Assembly: GCA_002900995.3 (NCBI GenBank) | Contig: CM035314.1 | Span: 1,023,252-1,087,251 of the forward strand | Length of the DNA: 64,000 nucleotides | Direction: 5' to 3' | From: Ganoderma boninense | Taxonomy: Eukaryota > Basidiomycota > Agaricomycetes > Polyporales > Polyporaceae | Part shown: in pieces, positions 11,701 to 24,262 of the stretch | Numbering within the stretch: the first letter of the stretch is position 1 | How the letters are laid out: each line of letters opens with the position of its first letter | Program-made: the position numbers and the translations under genes | The notes under the pieces: model-generated | What the model was told of the DNA's origin: nothing | The model's input: only the letters and a program-made list of their open reading frames with translations | Database searches by the model: none

Positions 11701-14690
11701 CGCCTGCCATCTGTTTCTAATTGTATTATCGAGATCGCGCTTCGCTGCACCTGCCACCTCCATCCATGTCCCCCAGACTGAGACTGAGAAAGAGTCGAGA
11801 GTCGAGGCTCGAGCTTCGAACGAGCGCAGGCTTGAACACGCTGGCGCTCGTTGCCGACGGCGCGACTTGCTAGATAATGTACCTCCTCCTGTGTGGGGCG
11901 TATATTATATGATGCACGCTGACTACAGGCCTGCGGGTACAGACCGGTCCCGACGTTGGAGTACGAATCAGGATCCGACGGCACACGCACTGTAAGTACC
12001 ACTGCTACCAGTCAACGCGGCCGGTACATGCGCGACGGCCGCAAGGCGTCGAGGCGGCTCCGATGGAAGCTGACTAACACCTCTGGAGGAATCAGGATGC
12101 GCACGCTTGCTGCCCAATCGCGGAAATAGAACTTAGAAGGACATCTGAGAAGTCGCGAACTCCGGCCGCGGAGAGAGGGGCGAAAGACAAGCCTGGAAGT
12201 TGGAAGCCCGGAGGTGGTGGCCTGGAGACAGCTGCCAGCGCGCGGATCCGAACAGCGAAGGTGGCGGGCTACAGTGCAGCGCGGAACCCAAAGCCTTTGT
12301 TGGAACGTACCTTCTTGCGTGTGCATACGTGTACTGTGCGTCAGGTGAGTCGAACGTCACAATCTTCGTCAGTGGGGGCAATACGGCTGACGCAGGCGGG
12401 GAGGTATGGGAAGCAGGTCTCTTGGACGGGACGAAGCTCACTAAGGTGTGGATCAAGCTCGCCAACCTACTTCCCGCTTGGATTGGCAACGGGTCCCGAG
12501 TAGGACGTTGGCAGGACAGATTGGGTTTCCGCCTAGGCAGTCCTCGCCAGTGACAGCAGCTGCTCCTTCCAACGCACACCCGCGTGCTTCTCGGGCTGAC
12601 TGACGCAGCGCATGCGGACCCAACAGCTTCCTCCCGCCCCCTCTTCACCGGACAATGTCGTCGACGCATACAGACGCATACGACACATACGTCATAGGCA
12701 GATGCGTGTACTTACTACACCCGACGTCGAGGCGGCCAGCAAATCCTCAATTCAATTCCTGGACGCATGACGCGTCCCGCTAAGCACCCGTACGTTATCA
12801 ACTACTCGCCCAAGGAAGCCAGGCCCCCAGCCGCTGGGCCCCGATGCAGGGAAGCTCATGTCACGCCTTGATCCTTGTCCTTCGTCGCTGTACAAGGTTC
12901 AAACTCTCGCGCAAGTCGCGGTCGCACCCCCCCCCCCGCCACGGCCCACGATGCGCTGTGCCCTCGCGGCCTCGAGGCGCGCAGGTAACGAGGTGGGTGG
13001 GAGACAGAGACGAAGAACTCGGAACAAAGGAAGCCCCCGAAGGTGCTCCCTGGAACGCGAACGTCGAACTCTGAGCCTATCGATTCGGCGTTCGCGTGCG
13101 CGGCGCGCCTCCGCTGTTCCACCCCGGCCACCCACCACCCCTCCCCACGAGCGACAATCGCCCCGTCGACATCGCGATCTCAGTCTGCGAGCGCACGCCC
13201 TATTCCCGTAACTTACCTGTGATTGTTCGCTGGGATGTGCGCATTTGTCCACGGCCCATGGAGAAGCTGGGAAGCCCCAGGGCGGGTCAGGGTTCAGAAT
13301 TCGAACGTTCGGACAAAGTGGGAAATGGGCGTCCTTACGGTGGTGGATCCAGATATCCGCTGTACAGTGCCGCCCACCGCCCACCCCCCATCCTCCCTTC
13401 CTTGCCCCACCTCCGTGATCGTGATTCTGAATGGGATTCCTCGCCGCAGCGGCGGGCTTCCATGCATCATCAATATCAGGCTTGCAACTTCACGGGGCGG
13501 CGGGCTGCAGCGCGTCCGGCTCGCTCCGTACGCCCGTAGGTCCGAGTCCATGTCTATGCAGCTGCACCGCCTCTCGCGACTTGCCCCACTAATATTAATA
13601 TTGATCGTGCACTCAACCAGCAGACCGTGCCTCAGAGTCGCCGGCGGAAGCGAGGAAGAAGAGACTCGGCAGGTATTGTGCCTTGTGGGGCCCGTCAACC
13701 ACCCTGACCAAGTGAGGGCCTGGGCCTGTCCCCGGCGGGCGCGGGGACGTACGTGGACGCCGGAGGCCGAACGCTGGCGGACCCGACGGCGACAAGCGGC
13801 GACAGTGCAGAACTTAAGTACAGTAACACCGCCCGCCCGCCACCCGCCCCGCGCCTGTCTGGTGTTCCGGATCCGGGATCACTGCAGCTGCGTTGTGCGG
13901 GTACCTGAATGCTTGGGCTGCGCGACCGTCAGCCCCGTGTAAGTTGCGTTTGATTGGACGGCTTGCACGGGCTGGAAAGGCGTGATCGCCGACAATCAAG
14001 CTCAAGCTGCAACTGTGAGAGGGAGATCAGGACGACGCTGCGCCGACCTCATGCCTTTGGGATGGATCATGGACGGTACGTTCTGCGAAGTCCGAACGTA
14101 CTTACGCGTACGCGGGTGTCACTGCAATTGATTGCCGGCGCGAGAACTTCAAGAAGGGGCGCGATGCGACGCGTATGAGCGCGTATGTGGGAAGTCCGGG
14201 ACAGCCGCGCTTCGCGGTTATCGTACGCTCTGTCCCGCCGCGTGCTGTCTGCTGTGACTTGGGAATAAAGCAGGAACTTCGTCGACGGTCGAATCTGCTT
14301 GCGGGAGGGATAAGGACGCGCAGTAGGTGCATACCGGCGGGAATCAGGCGTGAAAGTGATGCGCCGCCGCCATCATTGCGCCAGTGGCACTGGGCAGGCA
14401 CGTTACGCACCGGTACTCACCTCTGAAGCTTGCAATTATATGATTCCTCCCGCGAAGCAGCCCGACCCTGGAGCTTGAAGCTTCGACAAAACTCACCACA
14501 GCCCTCCACCGAGAAAATCTTTCCGAAGGGTGGGGGATTTCAACACGGTCGACGGGCGGGAACTTGGAAGCCCGATGGTCCATCGCAACATGAACAGCGC
14601 AGCCGTGCACGGTGCGCCCAGCTTGTCTTGACTCTTGAGCCCGCTGATCATGAGCCCGATCGCCGTCTTGGGGTCGGCCCTTGCCTGACA

Positions 14691-14722
14691 GTGACTAGTG
14701 ACTAGTGACTAGTGACTAGTGA
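14691..14722. repeat. Heptamer tandem repeat (GTGACTA)4
   Basis: Four perfect consecutive copies of GTGACTA plus a partial fifth (GTGA). Each unit junction makes the palindrome ACTAGT, so the array is a series of SpeI-type hexamers. Confidence 0.95.
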
Positions 14723-17700
14723 GGGGGCGCTCTCGGGGTCGGACGATCGTACACACGTGGAGGAGAGCACCCGGACGTTCAACGTTGGGATCGGATTGCG
14801 CATGCTCATTGCTCACCGTCGGTGGCGGCGGTGGGATCTTGCCTCTTGTCGCTGCGACACCGTGGCGCCGGCTGAGAGTAACTTGCCAGTGATGATGCAT
14901 GATGGACTGGGACGATCAGGTTCGCCGTTGTGCACCGCACGCTCGAGTGTCGAGTGTCGGTGATGCCTTTGCCAGCGGCGTGCGGCATCATGCGCAGTGC
15001 AGATCGCAAACAGGCACCGGGGATCGAGCCTCTGCCGTCTGAGGAATTAATCATTGTAAGTTATGAGTGCGGATGTGTGTGCGTGCGCATGTACATGTAC
15101 CCATGCATCGTCGTGCGACGTGCAGGGTGCGACGTCCGATATCGACGTTGGGAGTCGGACTCGGGTGTCCGAGTCGTGTGCGCGCAGTCGACATACTTAC
15201 TGAGCATCATGCTACTATGCTTCGCAGTGCTGTGCCTGTTGGTCCTGGGCCTCGTTTGATTTCCGAGAGTCCCGGATATTGGTTGATTTCGAAAATAGAC
15301 CCTTGCTGCGTTGAAATGGGGGTCTCGCCCAATTTTAACTTCATCGTCTAAGTACGTATGTATGACTACTTACGTTCAGAGCGCGAGCACAGTTCCCATC
15401 CGTGCGCATGATACACTCCACAGTGCGGCTTCGCAGCTTCTGTTGGGTCCTGGTCGACGGCGCTGCGCAGTGTGTCGGCTGAGGCTGAGGTTGATCGTGA
15501 CCAGACGGACCAGCGGTGGAAACTCGACGCGCATGTGGTGGTGGGCTGATGTGGCTTTCACATGCCTTGGTGACCGGACGGCAGGACGGTGCGGCGGGTC
15601 GACGGCTAAGTGCAGGATGATAGGATCTGAATCATGATCCACTTGATCAGGATTCAGGACGGGGATTGGGCCGGGCGGCGCCGTGCGGCGCTGTCGTCGA
15701 ACAACAGAATATGCATGATGCGTACTTATGTGTTGCGGTTCTAACACTGATGTCGCTTGCTGCTTAATGGTTCAGCATGCGTATCCGGTGGAGATGCATA
15801 GATCTGCATACTTACGTATGTTGCGAGGGGGGAATGTTGCTTTGCTTACCTCCTCGGACTCGATCATCATATGATGAACACTACTTACTGAGTACCGAAC
15901 GCTGAACCGTGCATGTCGGGTAGACGACCCATAGCCACGAGTGGAGCCGTTTCGTCCGAAATAGCGAGTTGCCCGCAGAGGCGGTTGGCGACCGGTGACC
16001 TCGCGGTGCGACGATTGATGCGCCCCCATCCAGCAGCATATAGTGACAGTACTGCAGTGTACGGGCCGTAAGTATGCATGGTGGTCCCCGGACGACTCAG
16101 ACCCAGCGGACCCCCATCGACGTTACTACCGATCAGAGACGCAAGATACGGATCTTAGCCCGTCACGCCCATAACGCCCCGCTGAATATTGAATATCGAA
16201 TGCTCGAGACGCGGTCCGCCAAGCAGGCCCGCGAGACTCTGCGAGACTCGAGCTCGAGGTTGAGGCCTGAGGGGTCGTCCGCCGCACGGAGAAAGGACGG
16301 AAACCTCGCGATTGGAGAAGGCGGGCGCAAGGCCTGTGTTTGCGCCGGAGAGGGTGCGTTCGCAGCCAGCTGGGTGGTGCACCTTTCGAATTCTCGATGG
16401 CCGTATGGCAGATCGAGACCGACGGGTTTGGTGGTTCAATATACGTATTGAGGAGTAGCGTCGATTCGGCCCCGTTCTCGCAGCATTCTCGCGGGATCCA
16501 GTCGCCGCCCAGTTCGAATATTAATTCGTCGACGAGCCCCACTACAAATAATGCGAGGAGGCCAGGGGGGTGTGCGGGCGAAACGACCGAAATACGAATA
16601 TTCGCGGGCGGCTCGAATTCTGGGTCGAAGCGGAGACGGCGGATAGGAGGCGTTCGGGATGCGCATTCCTACGCCTGGCGGACTCAAGTTACAGCATGTG
16701 TTGCGCCGTGGGAATCTGTGCCGATCCTGGCCACACATTGGGCGCCGTCGGCCGGGATACATGTGTTTTGCAGACGTTTGAGAGCTCTCTATCAATGATC
16801 ATAATGGGTGCTTCTAAGAGTAAGTGTGCGCGTAGAATGGAGTACAAATGCTTGTACGATGCTAGAGTTCGCTAGAGTCTGCTTGCGCGTGCTGCGAACA
16901 CCAACGTCGGAGTAATTGGGTTGAATTGTTATTCACGCGAATACTAACAAGCGCGAGTGGGGTGGTGGTCGGGATCAGGGCCGGAGAGCCGGGGCAAGCG
17001 AGCCCGTAGAGGACATTGGGGAGATGGGGATCAGGCGGTGGCCAGTGGTGTGCTTACCTACCGGTCGGTGTTGGAACTCGCATGACAGTGGGTGTGCGAA
17101 CGAGGCTGAACGAGGTCGAGCGGACAATGAAACCGGTCTGAAAGGCAGACTATACTGGGCACGGGGGCGGAGGACGGGAAGGCGTGTGTACGGGGCGAGC
17201 CTCCAGGGTCGAACGAGACGCGACTTACTATTACTAACGCTCGGTGCTCACGGGCACGGGCACGCGAGGAGCTGGAGGAAACTAGACTCAACGTTCAGGA
17301 TTGGAGATCGGCCGACGGTGGAGGACCGCGCTGCGGGGGACCGGGATGCACTGCACAGACGGGGATAGAAGCACATTGCAGGCGAGCGAGAGGGAGTCGG
17401 GCACAGAGTTGGAACGCCAAGGCGAAGTTGAAGAGATAGAGTTGTGAATTGGGGATGGAGATGCTCGTGTAGAAGGCAGGGTCGAAGTCGGATTCGGGCG
17501 GGTGGAGCCGCACTGTGCACTGTGGGCGTTGCGCTGGTGCCGGGGAAGTAGATCGCCCTCGCGTTGGGATTGGGTACAGAGGGTGTGGCAGACGGTTGGG
17601 CAGAGGGCTTTGCCGAAGGGGGGAGGAGGCAAGGCGCAGGCGGTGCGGGAAGGTTGGGGACGCGTGGGCTGGGTACAGTAATAGATGGCGGGGTTAGTTG

Positions 17701-18169
17701 GCCCTGCGTGCGCCTGGCTCGGCGGGGCGCGACGGGGCGGGGGTCGGACGGAATGCGCGCTGTCAACTATGGGCTGACGTCGGGGTGAGGATGGTGGGCA
17801 CGGGGGCAGGGCAGGCTGTACGGTGGAGATGGACGGGAGGAATGGGATTGGAGGGAGGATCGGGGACTGGGCGTTGCCGTCGTGGACGCTGCCGAGCGCG
17901 AGAGCCGTCGTGTCGGGCGGGCGTCTGGGATGTGACCGTGACAGGAAGTGTTTTGGCGTGTTGATGCGGGCGGCTAGGGGTGATGGGAGTGAGGAGTGGA
18001 GAGGAGGGACCGGAGGGTGGAGCGTATATTACGGATGCGTCCTCGCTCTTGGCCGATCTCTCATCTCCCTCTCTCTCGTCCTCCCGACCACTTCGTCTGC
18101 GCTCGCCTCGGGTGCTTCCCTCCCGCTCCCTAGCAGGTCCTAGACTATTCCTGCACTCAGCCCCCCGCA

Positions 18170-18175
18170 TATATA
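18170..18175 (+). promoter_or_regulatory. TATA box of the SFP1-like gene
   Basis: TATATA lies 102 nt before the ATG at 18277, following a CT-rich tract at 18060-18165. This arrangement of a pyrimidine-rich stretch and TATA ahead of the start is common in fungal promoters. Confidence 0.5.
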
Positions 18176-18276
18176 GACCCCCGCCACATCGCCCGTCCCA
18201 TCTCATCGCCCATCTCGCTAACGAAGCCTCGCACGACTTCTCATCTACATTCCACTCTTCCATTCACTTCGACGCC

Positions 18277-20655
18277 ATGGCCACTGCTCAGCCAATATCC
18301 TACTCCTCGGCCGACTCCCAGGACTTCGTCATGGGCTCCGGTTCCTTCACCGGCCAAAACGGCTCCTTCACCGCGTCCTCCCTCACAAGGCATTTCCTCG
18401 CCGGCTCTCCCCTTTCCTTCCGCTCCGGCTCCTTTGGCAGTCGCTTCTACCCCGGAGTGTCCCCCGGTCAGTTGCTCGGCCCATTAGAGTGAGTCTTCCT
18501 GCTTTCTGTCATTCTTCGTCATTCTATTCCAAGCATCCCGCTTGATTGTCGCCCTCCCTTTTCGTTTGACGTGCTCCTTGTATGATCCGCCCATCGTCCA
18601 CTCATTATCTATGCTCGTTTTGATCGCGCCTCGCCGTGATATCCTTCCCGCATCGCGTTGTCCTATCACGTTCCCTTGGCTTCGAATATCCGTCTCTGCT
18701 TCGAGTTCTTGCCAGTGTATCCCCCTTCCCTCGCGACCTTTCCAGCGCCTTTTGCTCACCTCCCATCTCCAGCCCCAATGACTTCAAGTTCACCAAGATG
18801 TCCTCCTCGGTGGAGAGCGATCGGGGCCTATTGTGAACGCTCTCGCCATGCTTGAGAGGCAAGACGAACTTGTACGTACTTCCTTGATTCGCGCCCACCT
18901 TCACCATAGTCATCCGCTTCCCATCTTAGTGCCGTGATTACACATGTTGTGGGCTCAACCTCACCGACCTCCACGCCCTTGTCGAGCACTTCGAAGAGTG
19001 TCACGTCGTAGTCCTCGACCCCTTCGCTCCCCAGCAGCCTCTCCCTCCCACAACTGCTCCTCTTCCCACTCCTGCTGGCCAGCAGATGCCATCCTACTAC
19101 CCCGACGCCAGCGCCATCTCTGCGTCCTCTCAGCAGCAGCCCCAGCGCGTCCAGGCGCAGCAGCAACCGCAGTCGATCGCGTACCAGGGCTTTGATCCAG
19201 ACGATATGGAGCTGGACGTCGATCAGAGCGTTTCCAGCGCCCCGTCGTCCGGAGCGCCCTCACCCCCGACACCCCCATCACCACGCCGCTGTCGGCTACC
19301 CCTCGCCCACGCCCTCGGTCGCGACGTACTCGGCCGCATCCTCGCCGCATCCCAGTCAGCCTGCATCGCCGATCTCGGCATTTGACACGACGACCGTCCT
19401 ACCCTCCCGCGCCGCGCACCACCACTCGCATCACCACCCGCACCATCCCTTCCGCCCCGCGGGCCCCTCGGCCTCGCGTGGTGTCCCTGAGGACGCATTC
19501 AACGCGTACGCGGGCTACGCTGACTACTCGAGCCTCCTCCCTGGTGCTGCCCCAAACGCTTCGCTCTTCATGCAGCACGGCATGGCGCTCCCACCCATGA
19601 GTGGCAGTGGCAGCCAGAACGGCCAGGGTAACGGCCAGGCCGGGAACGGGGCCGTCTGTGCACCGACGGCTCTCCTTCTCAGCGGGAGTGCAGGGAACAC
19701 GCCTGACTCGACGCCCGCGTCGTCCCGCGTCGCTTCGCCAATTCCGGGCGGCTCCGGTGCGTCGGCCTACAGGCAGAACGCCCAGGCCTCTTCGTCTGGC
19801 GCTGGTTCTCCCTCCGGCTCCGGCTCGTCATCGTTCTCGAATGCGCAGGCATCGGGCTCGGGCTCCGCGGCACAGACGGCTCGGGCGTCGACTACGCTGA
19901 GCCGGCCGGCGTCGAGCCTGCTGCTGTCGAAGCCTTCAAGTGCCCGAAGCCGAACTGCAACAAGTCGTACAAGCAGGCGAACGGCTTGAAGTACCACATG
20001 ACGCACGGCTCGTGCAACTTCGCGCCGCCCAAGGATCTCGAGCACCTCCAGGAACTGCTTGCCAGCAAGCGCTCCGAGAAGGCCGCCGCATCGGGTCAGG
20101 CGGGAGGTGAGGGCGAGGTGACGTTGAGCGACGCGGAGATGAGGGAGGTCGAGAAGGAGGCGGAGAGGCGGTTGAGGCCGTATGCGTGTGGAGTCGGAGA
20201 GTGCCAGCGGCGCTACAAGAACATGAACGGCCTTCGTGAGTACTCTCTGTCACAGTGAGAAGGATGTTGGATGCTGACTCGAGGACATCGCAGGCTATCA
20301 CTACCAGCACTCGGGCGACCACGGCGCGATCGGCCTCGCGCTCCTCGCGAGCGGGCAGCACGAGTGCCTGCAGCACAACAAGTCGCGGCATGCGACGCCG
20401 TCGCACTCGAACTCGAACTCGGCCCCCGGCACGCCGCAGACGCACTCGCGCGCCGCGTCGCAGCACTCGTCACCGTCACTCGGCCACCAGCAGCCCCAGT
20501 ACGTCCCGCCGCAGCAGCAGCAACAGCCCCAGCCGCCGACGTACCAGAGCGCGCTGGCGAACCCGCCCGCTTACTCGTATCAGCCGGCGGCGTACGCACA
20601 CGCATCGCAGCAGTACGCGACGCAGCGCTATATGCCGCAGACCCAGCAGCCGTGA
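18277..20655 (+). CDS. SFP1-like C2H2 zinc-finger transcription regulator
   Basis: Probable nuclear regulator of the Sfp1 family, which in yeast controls ribosomal-protein and ribosome-biogenesis genes. Three zinc-finger-like segments are visible: CRDYTCCGLNLTDLHALVEH near 18930-18990, CPKPNCNKSYKQANGLKYHMTH near 19945-20005, and CGVGECQRRYKNMNGL near 20190-20235 continuing after a 58-nt intron as YHYQHSGDH. The paired (K/R)xYKNxNGLKYH-type fingers are the Sfp1 signature. Between the first and second fingers is a long Ser/Pro/Gln-rich region with an acidic patch (DPDDMELDVD); the C-terminus is Gln/Pro/Tyr-rich and ends in TGA 20653-20655. The first intron (18489-18772, 284 nt) is long. The reading frame breaks by one base near 18825, 19275 and 19870, always in low-conservation or homopolymer-like sequence; I suspect sequence errors rather than a dead gene, since the finger regions are intact. 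Confidence 0.8.
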
Positions 20656-23600
20656 GGCCTTGGTCTGTCCTCGTGTGGCCCGCTTCCGTGTGTTCCCTGT
20701 CACTTTCCGGTTTCGCTCTCGCCATCGTCTAGAAGCGCCTCTTCTGCCCAGCTCCGTCCGTCCGGGGCACTCGGGAGGGAAGAGGCCTCGCAGTCTTTAC
20801 CGCTCGCTATGCCTGGTCGCAACAAAAAGTAGCAGGTTCCCGGCGTACATAATTTCGCAACCCCCCAGTTAATTCGCAGCCCGGTCTGTCATCATCTGTC
20901 AGCGTCATTTGTTGTATCCCACTTCCCGTTCCCCGTGTCTCGAGGTGTCCGGTGCTGCATACGTCCATTGATCCGTCCATCTCCATCCCATAGCCGTGTT
21001 GTGCATCGTGTGTCTGTCTCGCGCCCCGGCTCACTGTATAATTCGATTTCCATCTACCTGTCTGTCTGTCTGTGTCTCTCCGTCCACGCCCCTGCTCCAT
21101 CTCTGTTCTCTCTATTTCTTTCATTTCCTTTTACTTCACTCTTGCGATGCTCGACCACGTACATATCCTCGTCGGGCCAGTGTTCCCCCAGTGTCCCATC
21201 CCCCCACGCTAGCGCTGTTGTTCATACTCGCTAATTATGACCCCGCGGGCTCCACCCCCACATGTCATGCCCCCGTCCCCGTCCCCCTCCGTTGCAGGCA
21301 GCAGCGCTCGTTTTAATGCCTCGTCATGCTCGACTGTCTCGTTCTTTGTTCTACGTAGTTCCCCGGTCGCCCCCGGCTGTGCGCGTGCGCCCCCCGGCTG
21401 TTTCATTCTCGTTCTGCTGCTCCAACTCTCTCCAACTTCCCAAGAGCACTTAGCACTATAATACTTGTACTTGCCCTTATTCGAGTCGTCGCCCCGCCCC
21501 ACATGTTGTTTCGCCGATCCATTGATCCTGATCCTGATCCTCTCTGTTCGTTCTGTTGTCGTTCTCTGGTCATGGGAGGGTTTTTTGTCGCTACGCTATA
21601 TGCATCTGGATCCGCCTGACGAGTCACCACTCGCCGCCTGTGCGCGCGCATGCACGCACGCACACACAAAAGTAGGGTACGATACGTCTATACGTACGCG
21701 GCATAGTATACGTACACGTCTGGTACGAGAGAAAAGTACGGTACGGGTACGCGTTACGGTAGTACGGTTGTTACGGTACGAACTGGTGCGCGCACCGGTG
21801 CCGTTGTCCACGCCGCCGCCGTGAACGTGGACGACCGCCGGCCCCGCGCACCAACCCAAAAGTAAGCACGCACCAATGGAATTGGAGGAGTAGACTTGTT
21901 CTGCAGAGTGCCCCTGCGGCTGTGTGCCAAGTTGACGACGTCGACCTTGAGGCTCGATCGGTATCTGCTTGGAGAGTAAGTTGGGGGCGTTGACGAGGGT
22001 TGGTCCACTCTCCGACTCTCGGGCCGTGACTTCGCCCGTGCGGGGACGTCTGACCCTGCGGGAGTTGACGGGGGGCACTACATACAATCCATGATCCATG
22101 TGCGCGGGCTTGGACGGCAACGCGCAACGCGATCCTTGCTCGATCGTTGGGCAACCCGGTGTAGCCCGTGTGCTCAGCCATGCACGCTGAAACCTGCTGA
22201 AACATGGACATTGGAGCGCGCCACCTTGCTCACCTGCGACCCCCGCGCCGGAGGCGCGCACTGCGCCTCCCGAGTCCGCCTTCCCGCCAGCCCGACGCCG
22301 GATCATCGATCAGATCGAGCGTGGATCATGAGGATACGGTTGCGTCACGGCGTGGATACGCGCCTGACCATGACCACGACTGGCGCATGGCGTTGGTGTA
22401 GCTCCGACGCGTTTGGACGCGCGGGCGGCGGAGGCGGGGCGGTACTCCGCAGAGTGCGGCGCGCATGACCATGGACGGCAAGTCCATCCCATCCCGACAT
22501 AGCACGGTGCACGCGGGGTGGTGCTAGCCTCTAGGTAGCCTCCGGACTCCAGGTGCCTGGCAGGCGGGACGTGTCACGCCCTGTTGCGTTCAGCTTAGCC
22601 TTGGAGGCTCGACGCTTGAGCGCTTGAGCGTTGGAGTTGCGATATTGATTGTGGGGGTCGATTGCGTTCTGGATCCGTCTGAGTCATGTGTGTTTCGTCT
22701 TGCCTGATGAATGTATGAATGGATGTTCACACTTGGAGGCTCTGTGGGCTACCCACCTACCTTGCGCAGCAGGTTGTAGTTACGCTTCGTCTTCTCGGTT
22801 CTTGTATTTCGTGTTGGACCTCCTGGCTCGTGTCTCGGTGTACACGCTGTGTGTTTCTGTTTCTATAGATGTGTTTTGGTCACCCTGTGGGCTGTGGCTC
22901 CTGTGGACCTTCTTTGGAACGTTTCCTACTAGATCAGCGTAGATCACGCGCGGTGTTAGTACTTTATTAATGTTTGCGATCGCAAGTACCCGACATCGCG
23001 CCGAGTGCGAATTCCTCGACATGTACAGATGATTCCGCTTGACGTATCCCGCCGGTGCGCCAGTGCGCTGGGCCGCGGTGTCTCCACCCAACCGACCATC
23101 AGGCTCGTTACCTCCACCGCCACCCACATTGTATCATAGCGGGTATGTGTGGGACTTATAGGAGTATCGCAGTGCGTAGTGCGATGACGCTGTCGCTGTC
23201 ATGTATTCGAAATTCGGGGAGGTCGATGCATGCGCAAACGGGCGTGAGGATCATGACTGAGTGGCTGACGGCGTGAGCGTCGGCATTTGAGGTAACGATG
23301 GAGTGTTTTGTTACATACTCCAGCGCGTGCGTCCACAGCGGCAGTCACGCATGTGCTGGAGGTTCGGGGAGTGCGGGCAGGTGTTCCGGTGCGGCGACAT
23401 TGACGAGTCAGTCTGTGCAGGGTTGCGGCTGATCTTGCGATTGATAGGGACGGCCAGCACGGCTGGAGCATGGAGGCTGTAGCTGGACCGCAGTGCCGTG
23501 ACCGTGCCTGCGCCAGGCCGAGCCGTGCGACGGGAGCCAGGAAGTGGCGAACCGCGGAGGACGGTTGCGCATCCGGAATGGCTTGGGCCAGGACGCCACA

Positions 23601-23902
23601 CGACCTAGTCGATGATGGCTTGGTGCAAAGTGCTCGACCTGGCTGTCCACGGAGAGCGAGGAGTGAGTAACGTCAACTGCGAGTCGCGACCGAACACTGC
23701 CGGGGGATGTGGTAAACTGCTCACCTTGGCCACAGCGGCAGGCGACTGGTGGCGACAACGCACAACGTAACAGACTCGCCAAGTCCACGACAACGTCACA
23801 TCGACACGCCCACGATGGGCTCGATGGAGGCGGGAGCTCGAGCGCTAGTCGTCGTGATGGGCCTAATCGCACCTTCATCAGCCGGTCAGTCAAAATCAAA
23901 AA
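20656..23902. other. 3' region of the SFP1-like gene and gene-free DNA
   Basis: The first 800 bases are pyrimidine-rich and include a TCTG run at 21055-21072, consistent with a long 3' untranslated region. Further on there are only short frames without domains. A TGTCACGCCC word lies at 22572, followed by repeated GCTTGAGCG-type units up to 22635. Confidence 0.5.
21737..21780. repeat. TACGG-rich cluster
   Basis: Six TACGG pentamers occur within about 44 nt in irregular spacing. A direct repeat array of this kind could be a protein-binding cluster or a decayed minisatellite; no gene lies close by. Confidence 0.6.
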
Positions 23903-23961
23903 TTACAGCTGTTGTAAAAACCAGCGTCGCATTCGGGACCCCGCCCCATGTGCCCGGATCA
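23903..23961 (+). repeat. Left terminal inverted repeat of the MITE
   Basis: 59 nt, reverse complement of 24204-24262 apart from one C/T difference in the CCC(C/T)ATGTG segment. Confidence 0.9.
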
Positions 23962-24203
23962 TGGCAGACGCGGGAGAGGTCGCGTTCTCGTCGTGGTCTC
24001 TTCCCCGTTTTCTCAACTAAGACCCTCCCTGCGGCCACCAGCTTTGGATAAGTCGAGGAATGGGGTGGTGCTGCCCCAAGACCATCGTCTACCTGTCCGT
24101 AACAGCATCTACAGCAATTCGAGTGGGGGACTGGCGAAGACAACGCGACCCCGCGCGCGCGCGTCTGCTTGCAGCGTAGCGCCGCTCGGCCGGGAGTTTC
24201 CGC

Positions 24204-24262
24204 TGATCCGGGCACATAGGGCGGGGTCCCGAATGCGACGCTGGTTTTTACAACAGCTGTAA
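24204..24262 (-). repeat. Right terminal inverted repeat of the MITE
   Basis: 59 nt, reverse complement of 23903-23961 with one mismatch. Confidence 0.9.

Larger units (their letters stand above)
5780..18276. other. 12.5-kb stretch without a recognisable gene
   Basis: I examined both strands and found only short, overlapping, Arg/Pro/Ala-rich frames of the sort GC-rich non-coding DNA produces; none shows a domain, signal peptide or plausible exon chain. The block contains a four-unit heptamer repeat, (CTCGAG)-like microsatellite at about 10882-10900, a C-homopolymer near 12927, TGTCACGCC words at 6449 and 12859, and an excess of GTAAGTA/TACTTAC words. It could hold non-coding RNA, decayed transposons or a long regulatory region of the downstream SFP1-like gene. 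Small or very divergent genes cannot be excluded. Confidence 0.5.
23903..24262. mobile_element. 360-bp MITE-like element with 59-bp inverted repeats
   Basis: The first 59 bases (23903-23961) and the last 59 bases (24204-24262) are reverse complements with one visible mismatch. The ends begin TTACAGCTGTTGTAA, itself an imperfect palindrome. The internal 242 bases contain no plausible transposase frame. Long terminal inverted repeats around a short non-coding core are the definition of a MITE or other non-autonomous DNA transposon. I cannot see a clear target-site duplication: the eight bases on the left (ATCAAAAA) and right (GCAATAAT) differ, so the superfamily stays open. Confidence 0.8.
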
